From contig NZ_LWAE01000012.1 of assembly GCF_001623875.1 (NCBI RefSeq), forward strand, positions 55,548-119,547: a DNA stretch of 64,000 nucleotides. Direction: 5' to 3'. The stretch comes from Clostridium magnum DSM 2767. GTDB taxonomy: Bacteria > Bacillota > Clostridia > Clostridiales > Clostridiaceae. Numbering within the stretch: the stretch's first letter is position 1; the number at the start of each line of letters is the position of its first letter. The position numbers were made by a program, and so were the translations under genes. The notes beneath the pieces were generated by a model, which saw only the letters and a list, made by a program, of their open reading frames with translations, did no database searches and was not told where the DNA came from. This document shows positions 18,273 to 27,571 of this stretch, in pieces.

Positions 18273-19167
18273 CTAAATCACCACCTCTATATATGCCAGA
18301 AGCCTTTGCAAGGCTTATTACTCTTCTTGCTCTCTCTACCATTGGCTTATCAATCATCTTTCCATCTAGAGCTATAACACCGGAATTATTTCTTTCTGCT
18401 TCTTCTATTGCTTTAAAGGTTCTTAAAGCATACTGAATTTGTTTCTCTGTTGGTGAGAAAACTTTATGAACTATAGGTATTTGTCTAGGATGTATAACGG
18501 ATTTTCCATCAAAGCCAAGTTTGTGAATTTTCCTCACTTCATTTTCGAAACCTTCCTCATCATTTATATCAGAGAAAACTGTATCTAAAGCATGAATTCC
18601 AGCAGCTCTACAAGCGATAAGGAGCTGTCCTCTGGCAACGATAAGTTCTTCTCCATCTAGAGATCTAACAGTTTTCATAGTTGTAACGAAATCTTCTGCC
18701 CCTATAGCCATAGCAACCAGTCTTGGACTTGATTTAGCTATATCGAAACAGTTTATAATTCCCATTGGACTCTCTACAGCAGCCATCAGCTTTACCGTTC
18801 CCGTCTCCATACCTGCTTCTTTTTCTATAGCAGTTACAAGTTTATCTGCTTCTCTTACATCTTCTGGAGTTTCTGTTTTTGGAAGTCTAATGATATCAGG
18901 CTTAGCCTTTACAATAGCCTTGAAATCCTCTATGCCAAAGGGAGTATCTAATCCATTTACTCTTACAACAAGCTCCTTTCCTCTGTAATTAACAGTTTTC
19001 AATGCATTATATATTAAAAACCTTGCGGCATCCTTTTGATTAACTGATACAGAATCTTCTAGGTCAAACATAATAGAATCTGAACCATAAATATGAGCAT
19101 CTTTAACTATTGCTGGATTACTTGCAGTAACGTACATCATAGTTCTTCTTAATTTAATTTGCTCCAC
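18265..19167 (-). CDS. citE: Citrate lyase beta subunit (citryl-ACP lyase)
   Basis: This HpcH/HpaI-fold lyase of about 300 residues cleaves citryl-ACP to oxaloacetate and acetyl-ACP. It shows 'LRRTMMYVTASNPAIV', the metal-site 'DSIMFDLEDSV', 'VRVNGLDTPFG', 'KLMAAVESPMGIIN' and 'GKSVIHPRQI'. AAGGAG on the coding strand is 7 nt from GTG 19167. An in-frame GTG at 19176 lies too close to it, so I chose 19167. A degraded second copy of part of this gene lies at 2968-3076. Confidence 0.92.
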   Translation of the reverse strand: MEQIKLRRTMMYVTASNPAIVKDAHIYGSDSIMFDLEDSVSVNQKDAARFLIYNALKTVNYRGKELVVRVNGLDTPFGIEDFKAIVKAKPDIIRLPKTETPEDVREADKLVTAIEKEAGMETGTVKLMAAVESPMGIINCFDIAKSSPRLVAMAIGAEDFVTTMKTVRSLDGEELIVARGQLLIACRAAGIHALDTVFSDINDEEGFENEVRKIHKLGFDGKSVIHPRQIPIVHKVFSPTEKQIQYALRTFKAIEEAERNNSGVIALDGKMIDKPMVERARRVISLAKASGIYRGGDLDD

Positions 19168-19179
19168 AAATCTCACTCC

Positions 19180-19464
19180 TTACCATTTATAATCTACACT
19201 ACCAGCAGCTCTGTAGGCTGCAGCTTGTACTCTTGCCTTTATAACACAGTCTAGAGCTCCTTTGTCATTGGCAACCACTCTAGCATTCTCAATATTTAAC
19301 TCCAATAGTGTACTCGTAATTACCTCTCTAATTTGTTCTCCAAACTGTATTTCCACAGAGCTATCTAATTCGATTTCAATGCCTTTGTTTGGGTTTGGTT
19401 CTATAATTACTGTAATATCACTTGATTCAACAGTACCGCATATTCCTACTTTAATAATGTCCAT
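19180..19464 (-). CDS. citD: Citrate lyase gamma subunit (acyl carrier protein)
   Basis: This 94-residue carrier protein holds the dephospho-CoA-derived prosthetic group. The N-terminus reads VGICGTVESSD, and Ser14 is at exactly the position known to be modified in CitD. The C-terminal half is the usual conserved 'LELNIENARVVANDKGALDCV' region, which leads into 'RAAGSVDYKW'. GGAGGTAAAGT precedes ATG 19464. It is the first gene of citDEF. A remnant of another citD copy lies at 3077-3245. Confidence 0.93.
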   Translation of the reverse strand: MDIIKVGICGTVESSDITVIIEPNPNKGIEIELDSSVEIQFGEQIREVITSTLLELNIENARVVANDKGALDCVIKARVQAAAYRAAGSVDYKW

Positions 19465-19699
19465 ACTTTACCTCCATGCTAAACTCTTTATAATTTTCAG
19501 ATAGGGTTTACAAAGCATATATCCTGATATTGCCTATTATACTCTTGGAAATAATTAATATAAAATAAAAGATTTTTTGTGGTTCTTAAAAAAAGTTTTT
19601 CTTTACATCTGTTGTTTTATTTGAAAGAGCTTTTGAAATTCTTTATTATCTTTCTTTATGAGTTTTTACAATTTACATGTTAATTATGGTAGATTATAA

Positions 19700-19809
19700 T
19701 GAAGTGGAAAATTGAATCAGTGGGGATTCTCTTACCCCATCTGAATTTTAGAGCTGCGAATGCATGGCTTACTTGGCGTAAGGTTAAAGCGGGTAGCTAT
19801 CGGATAAAT
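19700..19809 (+). repeat. Dispersed mosaic repeat, copy R1
   Basis: This is a 110-bp intergenic element between citD and the LysR gene. It opens with the family's left edge ATGAAGTGGAAAATTGAATC and ends with the right edge GCGGGTAGCTATCGGATAAA. Its inner segment (TTTTAGAGCTGCGAATGCATGGCTTACTTGGCG) is shared only with copy R6. It probably lies between the LysR promoter and its start. Confidence 0.75.
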
Positions 19810-19850
19810 TAGTCTTGGAAAAATTTCCAGAGGAAATGAGGGGATATATC

Positions 19851-20723
19851 TTGGATACTAGAGATTGGGAAATCTTAAAAATACTTTATGAGGAAAAAAA
19901 TCTTACAAGAGCAGGGCAAAAGCTATTTATCTCACAGCCTGCTATAACATATAGAATTCGTCAATTGGAGAAGAATTTTGGAATAAATATTCTTTTTACT
20001 GAGGATAAAAATATTCAGTTTACAACTGAAGGAGAACAGCTTGTTGAATATGCTGAAAAAATGCTGTTAGAGGAGCAAAAATTAAGGGACACTATTATGA
20101 ATGTTGGCAGTGAAGTAAAGGGTACTTTAAGACTTGGGGTGTCTAATAGTTATGCTCAGTACAAACTTCCATCTATATTAAAAGGTTTTCTAGAGGCTTA
20201 TCCTAAAGTTAAGATCATGCTAAAAACAGGCACTAGTAGTGAAGTAATTAACCTTTTATTCAATAATGAAGTTCACATCGGAATAGAAAATGTAGGGTAT
20301 GATTGGGAAGGTTCAAAGGTGCCAATGGGCAAAGAGAAAATTGTTCTTATTTCAAAAGACAAGATAGATATAAAGGACTTACCTAACCTGTCAATGATTA
20401 AATACACTAAAAATCCTTTTCTAAAGAATTCCATTGAAAATTGGTGGCAAAACAACTTTACTACATCGCCTTTGATAAATATTGATGTTAACTATAGCGG
20501 TACCTGCAAAGAAATGGTTAAGAATGGTCTTGGCTTTGCCATCATGCCAGAGTTTTCTATAGAAAAACATGATAATCTACATATCCTTCAGCTCTGTGAC
20601 GAAAGTGGAAAACCTCTACAAAGGGATAACTGGATGAATTTTAGAAAATCCTCATTAAAGCTATCTGTTGTAAGTAAATTTGTTGACTTTATTACTAAGC
20701 ATAGTGCTGTAGAATCCACTTAG
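19851..20723 (+). CDS. LysR-family transcriptional regulator, probably of citrate lyase
   Basis: This regulator has about 290 residues: an N-terminal winged HTH ('WEILKILYEEKNLTRAGQKLFISQPAITYRI', residues 5-35, given as a landmark) and a LysR_substrate effector domain from about residue 90 ('VKGTLRLGVSNSYA'). TTG 19851 has GAGGGG 8 nt upstream and gives the usual LysR N-terminus, so it is preferred over TTG 19815 or ATG 19836. It is divergent from citDEF, which suggests control of citrate fermentation. The ligand is unknown, but citrate is the obvious candidate. Confidence 0.85.
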   Translation: MDTRDWEILKILYEEKNLTRAGQKLFISQPAITYRIRQLEKNFGINILFTEDKNIQFTTEGEQLVEYAEKMLLEEQKLRDTIMNVGSEVKGTLRLGVSNSYAQYKLPSILKGFLEAYPKVKIMLKTGTSSEVINLLFNNEVHIGIENVGYDWEGSKVPMGKEKIVLISKDKIDIKDLPNLSMIKYTKNPFLKNSIENWWQNNFTTSPLINIDVNYSGTCKEMVKNGLGFAIMPEFSIEKHDNLHILQLCDESGKPLQRDNWMNFRKSSLKLSVVSKFVDFITKHSAVEST

Positions 20724-20756
20724 AAAATTATAGCAAGAACCTAGAGGTGTAAATTT

Positions 20757-20811
20757 TAAAAATAGGAAATGAAATTGGCATTAGTGAATTTTATTTCCTA
20801 TTTTTGTATTT
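20757..20811 (+). terminator. Rho-independent terminator after the LysR gene
   Basis: AAAAATAGGAAATGAAATT pairs with AATTTTATTTCCTATTTTT around a GGCATTAGTG loop. Almost the same hairpin, including the loop, recurs at 24948-24998. Confidence 0.75.
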
Positions 20812-20967
20812 TATAACCGTCAAAAACACATGAAAAATATAGAAAAATGTCGAAAAAAGTAGACGAAAAGGAAATTGTATTATGAAACTGATACTAATTA
20901 TTAAATATCTATGTCCAAATAACCTGATACTCATACAACCTAACATGCCATATAGTATAGAAAGGAG

Positions 20968-21531
20968 ATTGTTGTAAAAAAAGCAAATTTAACCCATAGA
21001 GTGTCAATTAAAACAAAGCTGATTGGAATTATTATTCCGATGATGGTTATAGTAATATCAACCCTCATTATTATTTCTTATACTAAATCTAAAAGTATAA
21101 TAACTAATTCAGCTAATCAGTTACTAGAAACTTCAAGCCAAAAACAAGTTGACCAAATTGAATCATGGTTAAATGAAAACTTGGCATCATTTAAGGCAGT
21201 AAAAACTACATTAGAAACTTCATCTTTAAGTGACGATAAATTGCAAAACTACTTGGATATATATTATGGATATAGCAATAACTATCCAGAAGGGTTTTAC
21301 ATTGCTGATGAAAGTGGAAAACTGTTAAAAGCAACAAAATCTAATAAATCTGATAAAAATCTACTTAATTCAGTATGGTATAATGAAGGGCTGACTCGTG
21401 TTAATTTCAGAGGTTATGGTTACTCAATCAAGTAGTATTACCCAAAATAGCGAAAAAGTAGCTAGAGACGCAGAGAAATTGTCAAGCACATCTGATGAGA
21501 TTAGTAAACAAATTCAAATGTTTAAGATATA
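20968..21531 (+). pseudogene. Methyl-accepting chemotaxis protein, start lost and centre deleted
   Basis: AAAGGAGA at 20961-20968 is followed by codons reading KKANLTHRVSIKTKL, a typical chemoreceptor N-terminus, but no ATG/GTG/TTG stands at the expected place. The first usable start is GTG 21001. A membrane helix (about residues 8-28 from GTG) and the beginning of a Cache sensor domain ('YYGYSNNYPEGFYIADESG') follow until a stop at 21433-21435. In another frame, 21425-21531 encodes the usual chemoreceptor C-terminus ('SSSITQNSEKVARDAEKL...ISKQIQMFKI'). The rest of the sensor, the HAMP domain and most of the signalling domain are missing, so an internal deletion with a frameshift made this a dead gene. 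Confidence 0.82.
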
Positions 21532-21567
21532 AGTAGCTTTAATAAAAGTTCTAAGGAGGATGTATGT

Positions 21568-22548
21568 ATGAAGAAAAAAATAGCTATAATTCTAACTGTA
21601 ATTATGATGCTTGCTATTTTTTCAGGATGTGGCTTAAAAGGCAGCGTATCTTCAAATAAAAAGGTGAAAATTCTATTTTCACTTTCGGACGGTTCAGATA
21701 ACTTTCGTAAGTTACTAGCAAAATATGCTGAAAATTATGCTAAAAGTCAAAATGTTGAGTTAACAGTGATGGATGCAGCTGGGTCTATAGAAAAACAGGT
21801 ATCAAATATGAAAGAAGCGGTTACAAGTGGATATAGTGCAATAATATGTGCACCAGTAAATATAGATACGGCTCTACAACTTGAGAAAACTGCGGAAGGA
21901 ATTCCAATAGTATTTTTGAATAGTAATCCGAAGGATAGTTTATTAGAAAAGAATAAATATGTTTATGTAGGTTCAGATGAAAAAGTGGCCGGTCAATATC
22001 AAGCAGAGTATATAGCAAGCTATTTAAAAAGTAAAAATGATGTTAAAGTAGTTTTACTTAAAGGAGAGAAAGGACATCCAGCTACAAAAGGACGTACAGA
22101 AGCGGCAAAACAGACTTTAAAAGAGAAAGGGATAAATGCTGAGTATGTCTTTGAAGATAATGCAAATTGGAGCAGACAGACAGCAAAAGATATGTTTAAT
22201 GTATTTTTATCTACAGGTAAAAAATTTGACTGTGTAATTGCTAATAATGATGAGATGGCACTTGGGGTAGTAGATTCACTTAGAGAAAACAATATTGATC
22301 CTTCATCAATTCCAATTCTAGGAGTTGATGCTACAAGTGTAGGAAAGCAAGCTGTTGTTGATGGCAGTATGAAGCTTACAATTTACCAACCAGCAGAAGG
22401 CCAAAGCAAAAGTGCGGTACAAGCCGCTATTGAAATAGGGTCAGGCGGTAGTTTATCTAACATAAAAAATGTAGCTGATAACGGCAAGTATATATGGGTA
22501 CCATTTGAAAAAGTAGATAGCAGTAATGTAAATAAATATATGAATTAA
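21568..22548 (+). CDS. Sugar-type ABC substrate-binding lipoprotein (Peripla_BP_4)
   Basis: This is a 326-residue periplasmic-binding-protein-like lipoprotein of the ribose/galactose class. The signal peptide ends in FSGC, with Cys21 as the lipidation site. The two-lobed fold is recognisable from 'KVKILFSLSDGSDNFRK', 'GYSAIICAPVN', 'PIVFLNSNP', 'CVIANNDEMALGVVDSL' and 'ILGVDATSVGKQAV'. AAGGAGGA lies before ATG 21568. No permease or ATPase gene accompanies it. It follows directly on the broken chemoreceptor, so it may have served as that receptor's sugar-sensing partner rather than as a transporter subunit. Confidence 0.85.
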   Translation: MKKKIAIILTVIMMLAIFSGCGLKGSVSSNKKVKILFSLSDGSDNFRKLLAKYAENYAKSQNVELTVMDAAGSIEKQVSNMKEAVTSGYSAIICAPVNIDTALQLEKTAEGIPIVFLNSNPKDSLLEKNKYVYVGSDEKVAGQYQAEYIASYLKSKNDVKVVLLKGEKGHPATKGRTEAAKQTLKEKGINAEYVFEDNANWSRQTAKDMFNVFLSTGKKFDCVIANNDEMALGVVDSLRENNIDPSSIPILGVDATSVGKQAVVDGSMKLTIYQPAEGQSKSAVQAAIEIGSGGSLSNIKNVADNGKYIWVPFEKVDSSNVNKYMN

Positions 22549-22567
22549 CTAGTTTGATATATTTTAG

Positions 22568-22615
22568 AAGTGCAAATAGGTTTTGGAGAATCCAAATCTA
22601 TTTGCGCTTTTTTTA
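22568..22615 (+). terminator. Rho-independent terminator after the binding-protein gene
   Basis: AAGTGCAAATAG pairs with CTATTTGCGCTT, with inner TTTTGG/CCAAA pairs, followed by a T-run TTTTTTT. Confidence 0.8.
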
Positions 22616-22747
22616 TATTTTACTGTTTCTCTAAATACCAATTTTTATTAAAAACATTAGTGAGTTTAAGGGTGCTTTAGGTAATTTTTTACGCTTGTAT
22701 AGAATACAAATATTAAAGTGTAAAAGTATTTTTAAGGAGAGATTAGT

Positions 22748-23544
22748 ATGGCATATTGCCACAAATGAGGGCAACAGGTTGAGAATGGAGATAAATTTTG
22801 CACCGCTTGCGGTGCAAGGTTAGTTGAAGATTTTAATGTGGAGACAGAACAACCTTCACAAGATGAGCAGTTTAAAATGAGCCATGGGATATTGATCTTG
22901 TAGCTAATAATGGTAAGGCTAATGTAGATGTACTTGCAAAGCTTAGCTATATAGATGTATAAAGTCAATACCAGGATGCTGAACTTTTTGTAGACGGTAA
23001 AGATACAGGGGTTAAAATTGCTGATGCTGAAAATTTTGGGCCTTTAAATAGTAATACAAAGATATATGCTACTGTTACTAGAGATGGTAAAACTATGAAA
23101 AGTGATGAGTATATAGTTGGGCAGGGTGATAGTAATATTAATTTAACCTTTACAAACGCTGAAAACATTGCTAGAAATATAGAAGGCGATCTACATGATC
23201 TTATACGCTGGTATACTTATTATTTTACACAGGCTGTAAATTATAATAATTTTCAGATGGTAGAGGATTATTTATATCCAGGAAGTAAGCTTTATTACGA
23301 CCAAAAAAGCTATGTTCCAAGCACCTATAGCAGAGGTATAAGGGATACTATTTTGAGTTTTAATATACTTCCTTATACGCTAAGTGATGATAATAAATCC
23401 GGAACTATAACTACACAAGAAGTTTACAATATATATAGCAATGGAAAGTCTTCAGTAAAAACCTACAAATACACTTATACCTTCAAATATAACGAACTAA
23501 AGGGACATTTTCAGCTTGATACTATTGATACTACAGGTAATTAA
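22748..23544 (+). pseudogene. Zinc-ribbon/TcaA-like membrane protein, multiply broken
   Basis: AAGGAGAG precedes ATG 22748, which opens a zinc ribbon (MAYCHK*GQQV...KFCTACGAR). The second zinc cysteine codon of the first pair has become TGA (22766-22768). A frameshift near 22880 is needed to reach 'WDIDLVANNGKANVDVLAKLSYIDV'. A TAA at 22960-22962 interrupts the next domain, which then continues as 'AELFVDGKDTGVKIADAENFG' and a long open C-terminus to 23544. The membrane helix expected between the ribbon and the repeated extracellular domains is absent. So there are at least three lesions plus a deletion in a TcaA/YvbJ-like gene. Confidence 0.8.
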
Positions 23545-23566
23545 ATAGAAGGAATTAAAAGATATT

Positions 23567-24931
23567 ATGGGAATTTTAAAAGATGTTTCTAATAGAGTAA
23601 CCAGTAAGTTAAAGATGTTAAACCTACGTAATATGAACAATTCTAACAAAAAATATCCGATAGCAGACGGATCATTTATACAAGCTGATATGGTGGAAAA
23701 GTGGAATGATTCGAAATGGCAAAGTGAATTTAATTATTTAAAAGAAGTTAATATGCATTACGTTATTATGAGTACTTCGATTACTGAAGGTGATTTAACT
23801 AAAACTATCTACCCAACGAAAATTCCTGGAGGGGAAATGGAATATCCATCAGTGGACATTGTTGACATGTGTCTTAGAAATGCAGAAAAAACAGGTATGA
23901 AGATTTTTTTAGGCATTAATTTTAATAGTGAGTGGTGGAAAAAAGGATCTAGAGATCCTAGCTGGCTTTATGCTCAAATGGAAAGAGGGAATCTGATAGC
24001 CGACGAATTATATACTAAATACTATTCCAAATATCCTAACGCTTTTCATGGATGGTATTGGGTGTATGAGGTAGATAATTTAAATTTTAGAACAAAGGAT
24101 GATTTTTCTGTACTGTCTCAAGCAATTAATATCAATTTAAAACATTTAAAAGGAAAAAAACATCGATTACCCTTTATGTTATCACCTTTTATGAATTCTA
24201 TTTATGGAAAGGCAGAAGAATATGCAAAAAATTGGGCTTATTTATTTCAGCATACAGATTTAGGGCAGGGTGATATATTTTGCCCTCAAGATTCTGTTGG
24301 TGGAGGGGGACTAAAAATAGATCAAGTAGATCAATGGTTTGCAGAATTAAGAAAAGCTGTAGATACTAAACCAGGGTTATTATTTTGGGCTAATACAGAG
24401 ACCTTTAACCATTTAAATTGGTCCAGCGTTCCTCTTAATCAATTTGTTAGGCAGATGGAAATTGAAAAACCATATGTAGATAACATTATAACTTTCGCAT
24501 ATTGTCATTACTATAGTCCTAATAATATTGATAAAGGCTTCCATGAAACATACTTAAATTATGTTAAGAGTGGTGGATTAGAAAACCGTAAACCAACACC
24601 TCCAAAGGAAGTCAAAGTTAAAAAAGATGGGGGAAGTAAGTTTTTAATTTCTTGGCTTCCAGCCCATGATAATATTGGAATATATGGTTATAAAGTTTAT
24701 AGAAACAAAAAACTAATTTTCACTACTAATCTAGATCGAATATTCAAAGGAAAAACAGGAAAAAAGGAAGAACTTGTAATGAGTTATATAGATAAGGTGA
24801 CCTTAAGGGATAAATTCAAATGGCTTAATTATGAAGTAAGAGCAGTAGATTTCGCAGGAAATATATCAAAGCCTAAAAAGGCAAGGGCATCTTGTATTAT
24901 AAGAAATTGGAGAAATATTTTAAAAAAATAG
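23567..24931 (+). CDS. DUF4434-type (glycosidase-like barrel) protein with C-terminal Fn3-like domain
   Basis: This 454-residue protein has no signal peptide or membrane segment. Residues about 30-340 look like the TIM-barrel DUF4434 family, which is related to glycoside hydrolases ('IADGSFIQADMVEKWNDSKW', 'LKEVNMHYVIM', 'GMKIFLGINFNSEWW', 'FHGWYWVYEVDN', 'LPFMLSPF', 'QDSVGGGGL'). Residues about 345-440 resemble a fibronectin type III module ('PTPPKEVKVKK...FLISWLPAHDNIGIYGYKVYRN...YEVRAVDFAGNIS'). Candidate acid residues sit in 'YEVDN' and 'WANTETF'. The substrate is unknown. The lack of a signal peptide is odd for a carbohydrate-binding layout. Confidence 0.75.
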   Translation: MGILKDVSNRVTSKLKMLNLRNMNNSNKKYPIADGSFIQADMVEKWNDSKWQSEFNYLKEVNMHYVIMSTSITEGDLTKTIYPTKIPGGEMEYPSVDIVDMCLRNAEKTGMKIFLGINFNSEWWKKGSRDPSWLYAQMERGNLIADELYTKYYSKYPNAFHGWYWVYEVDNLNFRTKDDFSVLSQAININLKHLKGKKHRLPFMLSPFMNSIYGKAEEYAKNWAYLFQHTDLGQGDIFCPQDSVGGGGLKIDQVDQWFAELRKAVDTKPGLLFWANTETFNHLNWSSVPLNQFVRQMEIEKPYVDNIITFAYCHYYSPNNIDKGFHETYLNYVKSGGLENRKPTPPKEVKVKKDGGSKFLISWLPAHDNIGIYGYKVYRNKKLIFTTNLDRIFKGKTGKKEELVMSYIDKVTLRDKFKWLNYEVRAVDFAGNISKPKKARASCIIRNWRNILKK

Positions 24932-24947
24932 TGGTAAGTTTATCTAC

Positions 24948-24998
24948 AGGAAATGAAATTGGCATTAGCAAATTTCATTTCCTGTTTCTTTTTATTTC
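24948..24998 (+). terminator. Rho-independent terminator after the DUF4434 gene
   Basis: ACAGGAAATGAAATT pairs with AATTTCATTTCCTGT around GGCATTAGCA, followed by TTCTTTTT. It is nearly the same hairpin as at 20757-20811. The following 25000-25341 shows no gene, only the promoter below. Confidence 0.75.
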
Positions 24999-25184
24999 TT
25001 ATTAAAAATAAATATTCTAAAGCAAATTATGCCAATAGATAGACTAAGAGAGTGGATTTTAGACATAACAAAGGCTATTACAATTTATTCACTTTCCTAT
25101 AGAACAATGTTAAATGGCAAGGATTTGTTTACAGTATACAAAAAATCGCTTTTATATTTGTCTATAGTGGACATATGAAAAAAA

Positions 25185-25213
25185 TTAACGATGTGGTAAA
25201 TTATCTATATAAT
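25185..25213 (+). promoter_or_regulatory. Candidate promoter of the amide-nitrogen operon
   Basis: TTAACG at 25185-25190 and TATAAT at 25208-25213 are separated by 17 bp. The leader to the nitrilase start is about 120 nt, AT-rich, and has no obvious riboswitch. Confidence 0.5.
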
Positions 25214-25341
25214 ATTTGATGAATTGTTAATTATTTATAGTTATTAATGATAAATTTGTATTGAATAGGGGTTGAAATTAATAAATTATAAATTATTTCA
25301 AATTAAAAGAAGCAGATAGGATATAAAAAGGGAGTGAGAAA

Positions 25342-26163
25342 ATGAATGTAAAAGTTGCATGTGTTCAAATGGAACCAAAACTGTATGACGTGAAGGCAAA
25401 TATTGAAAAGATGTGTGATTTTATTCATCAAGTAATGGATAAGGACAAAGATACAGATCTTATAGTTTTTCCTGAATTAATAACGTCCGGTTATGAATGT
25501 GGCAGGGAGTTTCAAAATATTGCTGAAACAGCTCCCGGCGGAGAAAGTATGAAAGTAATAGGGGAGTTGGCCAAGAAGTATGGTACCAATATTATATATG
25601 GATTTCCTGAAAGAGATGAAAATATGAAGGACGTATTATATAACTCTTCGGTTTATATTAACAGAAATAGTGAAGTATCAGGGATATATAGAAAGGTTCA
25701 TCTATTTGATACGGAAAAAAGCTATTTTAGGGCAGGCTGTGACTTTCCTGTATTTGATACTGACTTTGGGAAAATTGGAGTTATGATTTGCTGGGATACT
25801 GCTTTTCCTGAGGTTGCAAGATCATACTCTTTGAAAGGAGCAGATCTACTTGTAGTAAATACAAATTGGGAAAAACCTTATTCGGAAGATTGGGACTTGA
25901 TTACAAGAGCAAGAGCCTTTGATAATTGTATGTATTTAGTTGCAGCAAATAGAATAGGAACAGACAGGTCTTTGGGATTTTTTGGACACAGTAAGATTAT
26001 AGACCCTATAGGTAAACCTATAAAAGAATTAAATGAGGAAGTAGAAGGCATAATTTCAGCACAGTTAGATTTAGATTTGCCTAGAAGACTAAGAGCAGAG
26101 TATTACACTTTTTTTAGGGATAGAAGGCCGGAGCTCTATAAATCATTAGTAAATTTATATTAA
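25342..26163 (+). CDS. Carbon-nitrogen hydrolase (nitrilase/amidase superfamily)
   Basis: This 273-residue enzyme has the full nitrilase-superfamily triad: Glu45 in FPELITSGY, Lys118 in IYRKVHLFD and Cys150 in VMICWDTAFPE. The sequence 'GICWD' versus 'VMICWDTAFPE' with Asp after the Trp is typical of the amidase/omega-amidase/N-carbamoylase branches rather than true nitrilases. It hydrolyses a C-N bond in a small amide or carbamoyl compound in the cytoplasm. Ribosome site AAGGGAGTGAG. It is the first gene of a five-gene run with a permease and three further hydrolase-like genes. Confidence 0.88.
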   Translation: MNVKVACVQMEPKLYDVKANIEKMCDFIHQVMDKDKDTDLIVFPELITSGYECGREFQNIAETAPGGESMKVIGELAKKYGTNIIYGFPERDENMKDVLYNSSVYINRNSEVSGIYRKVHLFDTEKSYFRAGCDFPVFDTDFGKIGVMICWDTAFPEVARSYSLKGADLLVVNTNWEKPYSEDWDLITRARAFDNCMYLVAANRIGTDRSLGFFGHSKIIDPIGKPIKELNEEVEGIISAQLDLDLPRRLRAEYYTFFRDRRPELYKSLVNLY

Positions 26164-26182
26164 AAAGAGGGGGAATTAAATC

Positions 26183-27568
26183 ATGGAAAATAATAAATTA
26201 CAAAAGGATCATCTAACCTATCTAGAAACCATAGCTCTATCTGTAGCAATAATGGCGCCTACAGCGGCAATGGCATTAAATGTTTCTCTAATGGCAAGTG
26301 TGTCATCATATTCTATTTCACTTGTATTCATTATAGCTACTGTTGTCATAGGATGTGTATCAGTTGCTTTCATAAAGTTTAATCAACATTTTTCAACAGC
26401 TGGATCTGTATACACCTTTACTGAAAAGTCTTTAGGCAAAAAGGTTGGGTTTATTTCGGGATGGCTTCTTTTCTTAACCTATATGATGTTTACTGCTGCA
26501 TCTGCTGCAGAGGTTGGAGCTTTTATGGAGAGTGTTTTTAGTATTGCAGGTATTAAAGTAAGTTGGATACCTATTGCATTATTAAGTATCGTTGGTATAT
26601 GGGTAATTTCCTACATGGATGTAAAGTTAAGTACACGAATCATGTTAATATTCGAAGGTATATCAATACTTTTAATATTGGTTCTTGCAATTGTTGTTCT
26701 ATTTAAGGTTGGTACAACCACTGGCCTAAGCCTTGCTCCTTTTAAGATTAATGGAAATGGCGGATCTTCAATTGCCCTAGCAGTAGTCTTCGGGTTTATG
26801 TCCTTTGCTGGATTTGAAGGAGCTTCAAGTCTTGGGGAAGAGACAAAAAATCCAAAGAAGCTAATACCCCTAGCAATTTTAAGTGCAGTTTTCGCAACCG
26901 GTTTATTCTATTTATTAATAAGTTATATTCAAGTTATAGGTTTTGGAATTAATCCAGAGGGGATAAAGGGGCTAGCATCATCAGCATCACCTCTAGGTGA
27001 CTTATCTTCTAAATTTATATCGGATGCTTTTGCAATAATGATAATGCTTGGAGCAGCACTTTCTGCCTTTTCCTGTGCATTAGGTAGTGCATCTGCAGGA
27101 TCAAGAATGTTGTTTTCAATGAGTAGAGATGGTAATATTTCTGCTATTTTATCAAAGGTTCATCCTAAATATAAATCCCCATATGTAAGTCTTAATATAA
27201 TAATGGCAGTTTCTATTGTACTAGTTATAGTAATGTTTAAAAACACTGGAGCACAGGTTTTTGGATATCTTGGAACAATTGCAGTATTAGCTCTACTTTT
27301 AGCTTATCTATTAACTACAATAGGAGCATTAGTATATTTCACAAAGATAAAAGTATGGAAGGGCTTCAATCTTGTAGCACCTGGCATAGCAGTAGTTGTA
27401 TTATCATATACTTTCTATTCTAATATTTATCCTGTACCAGCATATCCAGTGAATCTGTTCCCGTATATAGTTTTAGCTTGGATAGCTGCAGGAATATTTA
27501 TATTGGCGAAGAATACTTCAAAAGATAAAAATTCAGTTAAAGTTTCTGCAATGAGACTAGAGGAATAG
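26183..27568 (+). CDS. APC-family amino acid/amine permease
   Basis: This is a 461-residue membrane protein with about 12 helices of the amino acid-polyamine-organocation superfamily. It shows the N-terminal 'LTYLETIALSVAIMAPTAAMAL' region and the conserved 'FAGFEGASSLGEETKNPKKLIP' block near residue 215. It starts 20 bp after the nitrilase gene and ends 4 bp before the next gene, so it is in the same operon and probably imports the compound these enzymes attack. Confidence 0.88.
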   Translation: MENNKLQKDHLTYLETIALSVAIMAPTAAMALNVSLMASVSSYSISLVFIIATVVIGCVSVAFIKFNQHFSTAGSVYTFTEKSLGKKVGFISGWLLFLTYMMFTAASAAEVGAFMESVFSIAGIKVSWIPIALLSIVGIWVISYMDVKLSTRIMLIFEGISILLILVLAIVVLFKVGTTTGLSLAPFKINGNGGSSIALAVVFGFMSFAGFEGASSLGEETKNPKKLIPLAILSAVFATGLFYLLISYIQVIGFGINPEGIKGLASSASPLGDLSSKFISDAFAIMIMLGAALSAFSCALGSASAGSRMLFSMSRDGNISAILSKVHPKYKSPYVSLNIIMAVSIVLVIVMFKNTGAQVFGYLGTIAVLALLLAYLLTTIGALVYFTKIKVWKGFNLVAPGIAVVVLSYTFYSNIYPVPAYPVNLFPYIVLAWIAAGIFILAKNTSKDKNSVKVSAMRLEE

Positions 27569-27571
27569 ATT

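Noticed and set aside
22766..22768. UGA as selenocysteine in the zinc ribbon
   Set aside because: Further stops and a frameshift follow in the same gene.
25000..25341. Riboswitch before the nitrilase gene
   Set aside because: The leader is AT-rich and lacks recognisable conserved riboswitch cores; only a promoter is supported.
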